A stretch of 64,000 nucleotides of DNA from positions 2,166,022-2,230,021 of the forward strand of contig CM041202.1 in NCBI GenBank assembly GCA_023078555.1, written 5' to 3'. Under the pieces are notes generated by a model. That model saw nothing but the letters and a program-made list of their open reading frames with translations, was not told the origin of the DNA and did not search any database. Positions 48,668 through 59,685 of the stretch are shown here, in pieces. Numbering within the stretch: position 1 is the stretch's first letter; each line of letters begins with the position of its first letter. The DNA comes from Ulva prolifera. Lineage: Eukaryota; Chlorophyta; Ulvophyceae; Ulvales; Ulvaceae. The position numbers and the translations under genes are program-made.

Positions 48668-48943
48668 TACTGGCTGCCGAGCTTTTCAGCGGCGCTCCGC
48701 CACGGACGCGGCCGCTTCGAGCGCTGCTGAAACATCACATGTTCTGATCATATCCATTGCATTAAATTTACTGCGACAGAAATCGCTTGCATTGAGCGTC
48801 GAGCACCGTGCATCGAGCAGTAGAGCGCCGCAGCTGCGATGCACCTCTGGCCACGCTGGTTGCAGCGCTCCGCCAGCATCGAGCTTCATGCTTCAGCTTC
48901 GAGTATCCAAGCGCAAGAGCCCCCCGAAGGGGGGCTCGTCGCT

Positions 48944-48950
<7 letters not shown>
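48668..48950. repeat. Third diverged unit flanking the hAT insertion
   Basis: Contains GGCGCTCCGCCACGGACGCG and GATGCACCTCTGGCCACGCT, shared with the two units left of the hAT element. The transposon therefore inserted into a pre-existing repeat array. Confidence 0.6.

Positions 48951-48954
<4 letters not shown>

Positions 48955-49008
<54 letters not shown>
48955..49008. repeat. TA dinucleotide microsatellite
   Basis: About 27 TA units directly after the third repeat unit. It yields spurious Tyr-Ile open frames on both strands. Confidence 0.95.
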
Positions 49009-49011
<3 letters not shown>

Positions 49012-49299
49012 CTCTCCCAGGGGGGCCACGTTCCCTCAGCAGGACCCGTACGCAATCCTCTTCAACATCAAAATTAACATGTGACCGCACACTACATCCT
49101 CTGTGCACCCACATGCACCAGCCACACCGCCTCCGGGCATGCTGCGCGCCGCGTGCAGCGTGTTCCATCCGTGGCAGCCCACTTCAGTTGCCCCTTGACT
49201 TTGCAGCTCTAACAGACCCACAGAGAGGGTGGCTGGCTCAGGGCCACCTTGTCGCCCCGTAGTATTCAGTGGCGGTGCCTGCCCACGGATGTTGCCAAT

Positions 49300-49344
49300 T
49301 GTGGCAATCCAGTGATATGGCCGCTATACCACTGGATTGCCACA
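49300..49344. repeat. Palindromic repeat, 45 bp, possible short target duplication
   Basis: Identical in its core to the 1619 unit, including the direction-giving mismatches. CCAATT occurs immediately on both sides, which would be a 5-6 bp target duplication. Confidence 0.85.
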
Positions 49345-50503
49345 CCAATTGAAAGCTCCACGTCGGTAAGCAGCAGTACCTGCAGTTTTAAAGCACGAGA
49401 CTCGGGCCGTGTCGAAGTGCGTAGCCCACGTGCGAGGCGGTGGAGGTGAGTGAACGCAGACGTCAGCTCTTGTCAGTTGGCAACAGGTGTGTATGCTGAG
49501 TGGCATGCAGGATTAATGACAGCAATATTGCTGGATTGTGGGCCCAGCAGTACCCATGGGTACCCATGAGTCTGGCCAGACTCGAGTTGCTTCTTTTCCA
49601 GACCTTCACCGCACTCTAACATGACTACCGCGAGAACCTTGAGCCGTTCAGCCGTTGGTGGACAATCCCGAGCTCGAGGGCTCTCATGCAGCGCCGGCTG
49701 GAGACGCCTGCACTGTACATGTGGCCACAAGGGGCGGGTACCTTTGTGCTACTCACATGTATTCGCAGCCATGCAGCGATGCCAGGGTTTTGCAGCTCTG
49801 CAGCAGCGCATGTGCACGGCCACGTGGGGCCTCGCTGCATGCATGCAGCGGCGCCACACCCGCTAGGCACTGCAGATTCGACTGCACCACAGCGAATCAG
49901 TGTGCCCACCCGGCCAGGATCCCCGGGTCACTTCCCGGCATGTTTCCAATCTGAAGACGTCGCACCGATTCCATCCGTCCCACCCAAACCGTCCGCAGCT
50001 GGCGGCACGCTGCTGCATTCACAGGTAGAATTGTTAAGGACTGCATGCGTGTCCCAGGCTTCTCCCGGGTTAATCATGTTGTCCAGACAAGCCGGGACAG
50101 CCACAAGGACTGGCCTGCAGAGCCCGGAGTGGAACCCCGACCGCTGCACGCACGCAACTGCTTTCACAGGAAGCGCAGGGGCGTCCGCGCGGGCGCCGCC
50201 GCCCGCAGCAGTGGGCTCTGTCGGAGCACGCAGGCGCAGCTGCCGCGACCCCACCGCGTGCACTCTTGCACCATGCGCATGACCCGCCTCTGCTCGACCA
50301 GGTCTTACTGAGATTCCTGCATGTGCAGGGGCCCGCTCCTGCTGGACCGGGTCTGGTTCGTGCCAACGAAACAGGTAGGGTCGCGACCTGCATGAGATTG
50401 CAAGCCGAGCCAGCGGCGTTGACTCCGGGTGGGGAGCTGATCATGAGGCCACGGCTGCCGCCGCCCTGTGTATGTGGGACAGTTCGCCTTGAACCCTCCC
50501 ACC
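49345..50503. other. No gene recognised
   Basis: A 198-codon open frame at 49686-50282 (+) is Ala/Pro/His-rich without motifs. I see no exon chain. Confidence 0.35.
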
Positions 50504-50965
50504 TCAAGGAATGAGTGGCCAATGCCACCGGCAGATCTGCCGAGATGATCTAGATCTAGATGAGATGGCAAGGCCAGCCTTCCAATACGCCTCCATGTCA
50601 GCCAGCTGCAGCGACACTGACCGCAAGCGCATAGCCCACTGTAACTGAGCTCCTTCTGGGGTACTCTTGCTTGCGGCGAACACACGCCCAAGCTGGCCAA
50701 CGAACGACACGGCGGCCTTGCTCATGTAGCCACACGAATCCACAGTGAACAGCACGAATTGACGACCGCACAGCTTGAACCGGTGACGGTGGCCAGGAAC
50801 ATCCTCTCTGAAGATGCCCCGCTTCCTCTTGTGCGCGCGCTCCGATGCAGCATCGTCCGACGAATAGCGGGCGGGAGAGGCTGTGTGCGAGGCCGCTGGC
50901 GCATGCGTGGCCTCGCCGTCCACATGCACACCAGCCACCTCCAGGCAATGAATCACCGGTACCAC
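50504..50965 (-). mobile_element. Diverged LINE C-terminal fragment
   Basis: On the minus strand the frame reads GIFREDVPGHRHRF, FTVDSCGYMSKAAVSFVGQL, then QWAMRLRSVSLQLADMEAYW. This parallels the 21353-21706 fragment (FRRDVPDHAAF, FAVESCGFMGKAAVRFVGQL, QWALRVLSVSLQRGNADMY). The 3' UTR of the 21 kb family is not present, so it is an older or different subfamily. Confidence 0.6.
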
Positions 50966-53104
50966 GGCAGTGTCCCCGCGGCGAGCCTTAACACCGCCTA
51001 TGACAGCGGCGCACGCAAGAGAGCGAAAACGTAATATCTAGTGTGGCTCCTTAGACAATGGTAGCGGAGACGCCCAGGCGCACGGCGCCGAACACCACCA
51101 CGGCGCCGTATCTGGACCCCACCTGGGTCATTGATATCTTCGATCGCCACCTGCCTCAGGCTATAATTCCTACCCTTGGCGTGATATCGATGCAATACCA
51201 ACACATGCACTCAGGTGTCACGCTCGTGGGGGGGGGGGGGGGGGGGGCAATCCTACGGGGCGCGAGAATTCAGGTGGTGCGGCATGCCGCAGCGACATGT
51301 AGCACGAGGTGTCACTTCTCATGGTTAGGAGCCGCCTGGAAGCGATGGGAAGCAGAAGGTGGCTCGAGCTGGCCCGCCCAAGTGCAGACACGCGCCGCCT
51401 AGCTCTTAGCTTGCAGGAGCTCCCACCAGCCCGCCAGCGTGTCCCGGACAGAGCTTGGATCCCTTTAGCTCCCAACTGTAGTTCTCGATGATCGCGTGCA
51501 CGTACTGGGAGTGCTTGCCCCATCACCGGCGGGGCCTCCTGCGGCAGCCCGGCCGCACACGCGGCCGGCCGGTTGCGGGCGCCAGGCAGCGACGCTGCCC
51601 GGCACCTCATGCGTGCTGCAGGACATGCGGCCCCCGGTTCCAGTGCTGCAGCAGCCGCGCACGGCAGGCACCGTGGAGGGGGAGGCACAGGTGTGGGCGG
51701 CCTGTGAGGTTGATTCACCAACTCATGAGCGCCGCACACCCGGCCACGGACGCAGGGATGCACACCATCACACCGACCATTGCCCACCTCTCAGCTATCT
51801 CGAATGGCAATCCGCTGCAGCTACCGTTCGCCCTTGTCGCCACGCCATGAGACAGACAAGGTGAATGAAAGACTTCCACCTGGATCGGGTGGTACCGTAC
51901 CTGGCAGCATGCATGCGCAGCAAAAAGTAACAGCGCGGCTAGCAGTGTCTTACATGGACGAAGCCAGAGAGGCAGGCAGCACCGCAGGGCACAAACAGCG
52001 GCACCACACACCCACCAGCACGCAACGCAGACCAACCCACCCATGCCACAGCATACCACCCCCGCCAACAGCCATACAGACGCAGGCGCGAGCCGCCGGA
52101 CGCAGGCGCGGGTGCTTTGCCAACCGCCGTGCGCCGGCTCGCGCGGCCATCTCCTCCGCGTACTCCTGCGCCCATACACAGCCCATGCGTGCCGCGTCTT
52201 GGGCGTGCTTTGGCCCAGGCAGGCCGGCAGATGACGGCGCTGCTGTGTTGCTATGCCGCTCGGGGGTGCTCGCAATGAACGTGGGTATTGAGGTGGGTAC
52301 GGGTGCGGAAGGGGGAGTGGGTTGGGATCTGCCAGTGGGGACTGTGGGGGCACGGCGACTTGCGCGTTGGGCCAGCGACAGCCGGGCTACGAGCTTGGGC
52401 CGCTGCGGCCGCGCGGGCGGCGGGGTCGTTTTGCGTGAGGATCTGGGGCTGCGGGTGTTTGGGGCTGGTGAGCTGGCGGGTGCGTGGGTGTGGTGCGTGG
52501 TTGTGTGGTTGTCTGTCATGCTGTGATCGGGCGCCGTGTTCGGGTGCGGCGTGGGGTGTACATCTCCTGCCGCGCACACACTGGGGCGTTGGCATGCTTG
52601 TTCGTTGCCCTGGCGGTGCTACCAGCCACTCCGGCTTTAAAGTTTGTCCTTTCAACACACAGGCCTAGGTGCCCACACCCATGGCACAACCAACCGTACG
52701 CGTGCACACCCACCCCCACACACACCCCGTCCCACGGTGCGGTACCAGTGCCCCTACGGCACACATTGCTAGCCAGAGTGTGTGTGTCTACAAGTGCATT
52801 AGCCTGTCGACATGGCTTCATGCGTTCGGGCTTGCGGGTAGACTTTGGTGAACTGCAGGCCTAGGGCTCTTATTCTCAGCGAAGGCGCCATGGCGTGCAC
52901 AAATGGGACTCGAACCTAGATGCTACAGAATTTTGCGCTATCTGATGCATCAGAGAGGCGCAGGTGTGCAGTATTGCACACCTCGTGTGAGGTAGCTCTA
53001 GGATGTGAGCATGTACGTGTTCCATGGGACTCGACTTGATAAATATGTAACAAATGTGTAACGAATGGCCTGCAAAAAGCGCAGCATTGAATGAGAATGT
53101 ATTG
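50966..53104. other. No gene recognised; composition-skewed blocks
   Basis: A 20-base G run lies at 51228-51247. At 51960-52080 the strand is CA-rich and at 52260-52560 it is GT-rich, so the block is roughly a skewed inverted pair. Long open frames here are Pro/Thr/Arg low-complexity frames. A minus-strand stretch near 51420-51510 reads HAIIENYSWELKGSKLC, which could be a fragment of a mobile-element gene; unrecognised. Confidence 0.35.
51228..51247. repeat. Poly-G tract, 20 bases
   Basis: Uninterrupted G run after CGCTCGT. If transcribed from the minus strand it would be a C tract. Confidence 0.9.
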
Positions 53105-55075
53105 GTCGTAAGCATCCCAGGCGTAGGGGGGGGGTCTGCATCCGAATTCGGGCCATGCACACGTCCACCGGGAACGCGAGCCACTCAGACATCGCCCAGG
53201 GCCCTGGGCGGTGTCTATAGACTCACAATAACATACTGAATGCACACAGACGGTCCCTGGGTGAAACGTAGACAGGTGCCCAGGGAAAGGCCTGTTTTCG
53301 CCCCAAATGCTGATTTCGCCCATGGACGCGGATTTGGCGCCCAGCGCACGCCCAGTGATCACAGTGGGTTGAGAACACCCCAAAAACACTATAATATGTC
53401 TCATGGATGTTCAATGACGTATCAACCGGTTTCGTGCGGGTACGTCCGACGTGTCTGAGATGCAGTCATGGAGCGCGGACACCACGCCGGCCTAGACCGG
53501 CTTAGCTACCACAGACTCAGCAATTGAGTGAAGTTAAGTGACTGGCATTCCTGTTGGTTTCTGCCGGAACTTGCGTGCAGTTTCTGCACCTCGTGAGTTT
53601 GCAAAGACGCAAAACAGCTGTGTCAGCAAAGACGCAACATAGCATTCCAATCGACCACAGCATAGACGTACACATACCAAAAATCACCAGCTCCAGATGG
53701 CTCAGAATCTACAATCTCGGTGGGGAAGGCAGCATTGTTCTTCTGTCACAGTGATTGAAAGTACGCTGCCGTACACCGGCTCATCAAAGCCACGGCAAGA
53801 ATGATTCCTGCGCGATCTACAAATTGCAGTCATGATTTTCACCTGTTGATATCAGTTCCATCTTCGTTCTGGAGGGCACGGACGCGCTGCGAATCTGGCT
53901 GTGACGGTCGCGACAGCATGTTCATTCACACAAATGTATTCAGCACTACGCAATAACTTATCGCTATTCAACCAGCACGGATCCACGTGAGTGAATCGTG
54001 GTCAATCATGATGCCATCAGTGGGCGTAATGTGGCAGGTCACAGATGCAAGCCCAAAAAGAGGCTGTGTGTAAGGCATTCTTGCTTTCCTACACCTCTGA
54101 TGCAGTTCAGAATCCCATGACAGTGATGCAGAGCGCATGCTGAGTTCTTCTCGCGAAAATATTCTCTTGCATTCTTTTTCACAGCAGTATACAGTCAACT
54201 GCATCGGTGTTCTGCCTCTTGCAAAATGCTACCATGCAATCAGCATATAACCTGACTGGCATCCTTCGGATGTGACATCGCTTGCAATACAATCTAGATG
54301 CAGCAACATGATACTATCATTTATGACAAACATGCCAGATGTATCAACCAGGCCAGCTGCATCCATGTGGTGTCAATGACCTTCATCATGTGGACAGCCG
54401 CTTGATCAGCCTCGACCACAGCTGTCGGTATCGTTGAAGGTATCCCGAGTGTATCATAATTTAAGCATGCACGCCTATCGAAGCCTGTTGTTCATACTCA
54501 TGCCATGTATTGGACACGCCCAAACGAAATGGGGTCAGAGCCGCTGAAGCAATCAACCGCAGAGCGACAAAACAACCCATCCCCAAGAGTGAACAACGCT
54601 TGTATTGATTCTTCATAGCGCTCCAATCGCGCAGAGCAGCTGCCTACTCGTGACAGTACATGACCCCACAAGTCACAACGGCTAGGACGCCTTCCACAGC
54701 AATCGATAACATCAAGGGTAATGTCACACTAGTGAATATACACATAATAAGGGTGTCCTAGGCTCACTGGGCGTGCTCTGGGCACGCGCTGGGCGCTGGA
54801 GGCGCTCCTTGGGCGAAATGGGTCATTCGGCCCAGGCATGCATACGCTTTGCGAAGAAAAGGCTGCTTTCGCCCAGCGACGTGAGACGACCACCTGTGTG
54901 CATTCAGTATGTTATTGTGAGTCCATAGACACCGCCCAGGGCCCTGCAGCTGAGCGATGTCTGAGTGGCTCGCGTTCCCGGTGGACGTGTGCATGTCCCG
55001 AGTGCAGAATCTCCCTCCGCCCTCCCTCCGCCCAGGGCACTGCAGATCCCCCTCCAGGCGTGAAAGGTGTACAGT
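53105..55075. mobile_element. Element with long terminal inverted repeats, copy 1
   Basis: About 300 bp at 53105-53405 recur in reverse at about 54740-55070. Shared landmarks are CGTCCACCGGGAACGCGAGC, CACTCAGACATCGCCCAGGG, GTGTCTATAGACTCACAATA and ACATACTGAATGCACACA, each with its complement in the other arm. The arms are full of GCGCTGGGC and TTCGCCCA motifs. The 1.3 kb interior is AT-richer than the window and has only short open frames (for example 53968-54204 -). A second, related element follows directly. This looks like a non-autonomous DNA transposon of foldback or MULE type; the superfamily is not established. Confidence 0.65.
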
Positions 55076-55514
55076 CATGAGCAATTGCAAGTATACCAGT
55101 GCGATTGATCCACTGCGCCGTTGCTCAACATTTGTACTCTCACACGACGAGGACACTTGTGCACAGAAGGAAGTTGAAGTTCCGGGGTGGCTCTCGACGT
55201 GGCGGAGCTTCTGGAGTTGAATAGGGGGCGTCCGTGTCAATGTCGCAGGTCTGCAGCACTCAGTCGTCTGAATTCAACGCTTGTGCTCGTATATGTACGA
55301 AACCTGTACATGTGCAGCGCTGATGCATACTGCAGCTGACAAAATACACGGTGCACCACATCGATGCCATCGATGCCACCTGATCACTGCTTGCCAGCTA
55401 AGCACTGTACAAGAATCTCTACAACTGCAGTGATCACACATCGTGTGTGGCACAGCCACAATGCTGCAGCCTCAACTCGGAATGCGAGCTGCAGCGCAGC
55501 CCCGGCTGGCCATG

Positions 55515-57105
55515 GGCCAGGGGGGTGGGCACTCAGCCCTCATGCACGTCCACCGGGAGCGCGGGCACCTCAGAACGCTCTGGAAAGCGCTGGGAACATC
55601 TACAAACTAATTAAAGCCTCCTGGGTGCCACTGTATCTTTGTTTCAAGCCGCTGGGCAAAGTCGCACTTTTCCGTCAGAATCGTATGCATGGCTGGGCAC
55701 AAAGACAAGTTTTGCCCAACGCTGACCAGCGCTCGCCCATTGGGCTCAGAACATCCATTATAGTTACACATGGCCCATAACGAGGTTGTCTTGCTATTTG
55801 GTGGTGCTGTGGGCGGTTCAGCAGCAGTTTTGACATGTATGGGTTGCTGCACACCACCTGCAGCCTTCTTGGAAGCGACACTGCACGAAACAAGCACCAT
55901 AGAAGTGTGATGTCAAGTATTGAGCTCTCCTGCTGATGTGCATGCTATTGCGCAGCCTGGATTGCTCAGGAAGCGTTGTGCAGTGAGCAACACACTAATC
56001 ACAGACTGAGTTAGCAGTATATGGCTGGCTGCTCACATCAGTATCAAAGGCTGGGTGGTTTACGAGCTAAACCTTGCTCGGGTCGTGTGACACTGGAAAC
56101 ATCCAGTTGTGTGACAATTAAACTGCTTCTGTGTGACACAAGATACGTGTGTAGATGCCATGAGTCCATATGATGCTGCTGCGTCTTTCAAACGGAGACT
56201 TATCAATTGTCGCGTCCGGTGTGGAGTCAGCTATGTTTTGTTGCAAGCCACTCCAGGTGTGAGCACATGTAGGCGTGCTGACATGTTTGTGAACGTGCAC
56301 CACACAGGTCTGATGCATTAGGTCATGTATCGCAGTGAGACAGAGCTGTAATTTCATGGTAAGAGAAAAACCAAAGCAGCGTGCGTTGTGCGTCACTCTC
56401 ATGACATTGTGCACTGCACGCCAGATCAATGCTGAAGGCGTGGCCTCAGCACAGCCTTTCCGTCTTGTGAATTCAGAATCAGTGGACCACGGCCAGTAAT
56501 GGACTGCTTCTTGCCTAGTGGCCAGGTACTGATCGGAAAGTGACAAGTAAAATTCGCGCTGGTTGAGTCTGGATATCGAGCTTTCAGCTCGAAACCAGGA
56601 TCGTGTCCTCATCAACCTGTTCCGGCCGATTGACACAAATGCTTTGCAGAGTAGATAACAGACATATTATTCAGCAATATATGCCTAATCGTGGTGATCA
56701 GCCCCGGCGAGCTGGTCGCTCGCCGTGGCCACGCTGACGAGTCGTCGCGACCCGTGCCGTCAAGTCAGACGGACACCAACAACCAGCTGACTTATCAATG
56801 ATCACCAGTGACACATATTATGGTGTTTTCGAGGTGTTCTCGGCCCACCGAGGACAATGGGCATGCGCTGGGCTCCGTTTGACGCCATATATATATGAGC
56901 CGTGCTGGGCAAAACAGCACTTTTGGTCAAGAACCCCTCAAATCGCTGGGCATTCACACCTGTTTCGCCCAGTATGCTTAAGACCGATTCAGGTTGTTCT
57001 ACTCAGTCTATAGCTCTTTAAAGCGTGTTCCAGAGCGTTCTGAGGTGCCCGCGCTCCCGGTGGACGTGCATGCAGACCGAGTGCCCACCCCCCTGCTAGC
57101 TACTC
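55515..57105. mobile_element. Element with long terminal inverted repeats, copy 2
   Basis: The left arm begins CAGGGGGGTGGGCACTC, followed by ATGCACGTCCACCGGGAGCG and CACCTCAGAACGCTCTGGA. The right arm ends with the complement: TCCAGAGCGTTCTGAGGTG, CGCTCCCGGTGGACGTGCAT and GAGTGCCCACCCCCCTG. The arms are about 270-300 bp and related to copy 1 (CGTCCACCGGGA, TTGCCCA/GGGCAAA motifs) but form a different subfamily. The interior of about 1 kb has one 172-codon minus-strand frame (56118-56636) that I do not recognise. No clear target duplication. Confidence 0.65.
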
Positions 57106-59016
57106 CGAAGCCATTAATATGCAGATATTTGACTATGTGCAGCCTAAACGAGCGTTATTGACGCCCAGGTTTGTCATCCTACCAGCCACGAGATGGACTG
57201 AACGATACTTACAACCGGCGAAGACAGTGACTTCAACGTCTGATCACGCGAAATCGACAGACACCAAGCGCAGGATAGACTTGACTGTCATTGGGTACGA
57301 AGAATCTAGTGATTCGTAGGCGGTGACGGATCTGGGAACCAGCTCACCTGCGTGTCCCCACGCTCAACAGAGTCTCACGATGCCGCCACAGCACTCGTGC
57401 TCGGCAAACAGAACGCAAATGGGTACGTAAATTGTCTCTACGTCGACGGACGACGCCGGCGCATGCTGATCTCGAACATCGGTGACCGAAGCAGGTGGCT
57501 TGCACACACAAACACACGCTCCTGACGATCCACATGCATCACCCAACACGCGCAGGCCCGTACCGAACACCCACAGATACTCATAGGTACAACATATCGC
57601 ACGATCGGCGACCACGGTCGTCGCAATATAGCTATTCGAGTGGCGCTGAAGTCGCGCTCGATCACCCGGGAGAGCTCCCCAAACAGCCCTCCGGGTGCCT
57701 GTCCCTGGTCAAGTCATTCTTGTAGTGGCTGGGCCCATGGCCAGCTGCGTACATTGTGGCTGTGTGTGTGTGTGCCTAAACGCTGACTTACTCGGAAGCG
57801 ATCATTTTGCTGATGTGTCTGCCCTGATTTACTCTCCGGTAATATTACCAGCTGCGGAAGCTTAGGCCCTTCATGTCCTTGACCAGTACTGATGGAGCGC
57901 CTGATGTGATCCGAACACGCGACGGCCAAGTCCTTCCGAGCTTGCATTCACTATCTATCGATACATCGGCCCGGGCTGTGCACAGCTGTGCAATCTAGGC
58001 ACCTCGATGCACAACGATGTGATACCGTATCACAGAATAGACAAGGCTGATCATGAGCACTGCGCATGAGCACTAGTGAACGGGAGAAGACAAACCCCAA
58101 AACCGAGCCTCATCAAACCCCAAAACCGAATATGTCTGTGCACAGCATTCATTGCATACAGCGCTGTATGGGCCTAAAGTGGCCGATCGGGAGGCTGGAG
58201 TGGTATGCCAGCCCCACGATTTTTACAAAAGAAGGAATGGGCCCACGCGGAGGAAATTCTTTTGTGGTGTTTGTCTTCTCCCTTGTACACAGAGTGCATG
58301 CACGCGCAGGCGTAACGGGACAATTGTTTGATGTACCAGATGGGACTCCCGGACTTGAATGTCACAGTCGGACTTGAATGTCACAGTCGGACTTGAATGT
58401 CACAGAAGAACGAATTCGAACGCGTCAGAACAAACAATTCCCGACAGTCTAGACTGATCTTGATCAACAAACCGTCCACGCAAACAGCCACACTGCAGCA
58501 TTGCCGCATAAGCACGCCCCTTATATCGAGATAGACCGGCAGGACTGGACAGTACTAGTTCGGACCCGAACAGTTTATTCTGTTTTGTTCTGTATTTCTG
58601 CAGCTGCGACCATGGCCATGCATGCCCGGGCCGGTGTCAGCTGAAGCTACGCAGCCAGCAGCGTCGAATGCTCTCTACACAAGTTCAGAGGTTTACAGCT
58701 ACCAGGGGCGCGCGAGGCCGCATGCGCGCTGTGAGTTCGCGGCCGATGCCGTTCACTTCGCAGCAGCGCGTGCCCGCGTGTGTACACTTCCAACACCGCT
58801 GAGAGTCCATCGCCAGGAGGCAGTCATAACATTCATTAACGATGCATCAGCGGTAAACCTGACGGGTTGCTGATACTGTACACACGAGAGCCGCAGCCGA
58901 CTTTGGTGCGGTAGGTGTTTTCGCATTCGCCCGCTTCAGGCAGGTGCACCCACGCGTGCATCCGCGTATATCTGATTCGATTTACAGCCTGCGCAGAGCA
59001 TGCTCTGAGATCCCTC
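57106..59016. other. No gene recognised
   Basis: Contains a LINE-tail scrap at about 58077-58112 (minus strand, GAACGGGAGAAGACAAACC). A 19-bp unit GGACTTGAATGTCACAGTC is repeated three times at 58351-58405. A second LINE-like scrap may exist near 58230-58290. No exon chain. Confidence 0.4.
58351..58405. repeat. 19-bp tandem repeat, three copies
   Basis: GGACTTGAATGTCACAGTC at 58351, 58370 and 58389 (last copy partial). Confidence 0.9.
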
Positions 59017-59140
59017 TTTACAAAACAGTGAACTGGAGACAAACACCAAAACCGAATCTCATCCGAACCAACAGCAACACATACATACTATGTAGTACAC
59101 GATCACACTACAACCGCACCCACACCTCAGTCCGGCAGGA
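59017..59140 (-). mobile_element. LINE 3' tail, 5'-truncated
   Basis: On the minus strand it runs from the last codons and stop (GATCCTGCCGGACTGAG) through a diverged GT-rich 3' UTR to TTTTGTAAA. It belongs to the same family as 21246. Confidence 0.75.
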
Positions 59141-59205
59141 TCTTGGCCATGTGATTCTGAATGGATGCAAAGCAATCGTACAACAGGACTCCTGCACACG
59201 ACGCA

Positions 59206-59269
59206 CTTGATTCGGATGAGATTCGGTTTCAGTGTTTGTTTTCTCCCGTTCATTCTTTTGTAACACAAG
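59206..59269 (+). mobile_element. 64-bp LINE 3' tail with perfect 26-bp target duplication
   Basis: Only the last 64 bases of the LINE (TTGATTCGGATGAGATTCGG to CTTTTGTAACACAAG) lie between two identical 26-bp copies at 59180-59205 and 59270-59295 (starting ACAACAGGACTCCTG). Such a short insert with an intact duplication is diagnostic of abortive target-primed reverse transcription and must be recent. Confidence 0.95.
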
Positions 59270-59624
59270 ACAACAGGACTCCTGCACACGACGCAGCCGG
59301 ATGGATCCGGAGACACACCAAGCGAGAGCTGTGATCGATATCGCTGCAGAACTGCACTGTGACACCCATTGTCAAATACCGCGCGTGAATTGTGCAGGAA
59401 CAGTACAGACGCGCATTGTCATTCAAACACATCACATGGCCGGCGTGTGAGAAATGTTGGTGCCACAGTGTCCGGCCCCATGCGTACATGCCGCGAGGGC
59501 GCATCGGCCGGCCGTCGCTGCGTGCCACGTGGCGGCGTCCAGATCTAGACAGTACTGTCTAGTGGTCTACAGTCCGCCCGAAAGTCAGTGCACAGAAATT
59601 GTTATTTTATTCTTTTTATGAAAG

Positions 59625-59685
59625 TCCGGGCAGTTTTCTGGGGCGGCGCCGGAGTCCTCCGCGCCATCCCAGAAAACTGCCCGGA
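59625..59685. repeat. 18-bp inverted repeat with paired loop
   Basis: TCCGGGCAGTTTTCTGGG (59625-59642) is exactly complementary to 59668-59685. The 25-base loop pairs further through GGCGC and GCGCC. Stable hairpin of unknown role. Confidence 0.85.

Noticed and set aside
48808-49168. Tyr-Ile repeat frames on both strands
   Set aside because: Translation of the TA microsatellite.
52880-52960. TTCGAGTCC on the minus strand resembling a tRNA T-loop
   Set aside because: The T-stem does not pair and no anticodon or acceptor arm can be formed.
58351-58405. Regularly repeated 19-bp unit considered as a CRISPR-like array
   Set aside because: Units are directly adjacent with no spacers; eukaryotic context.
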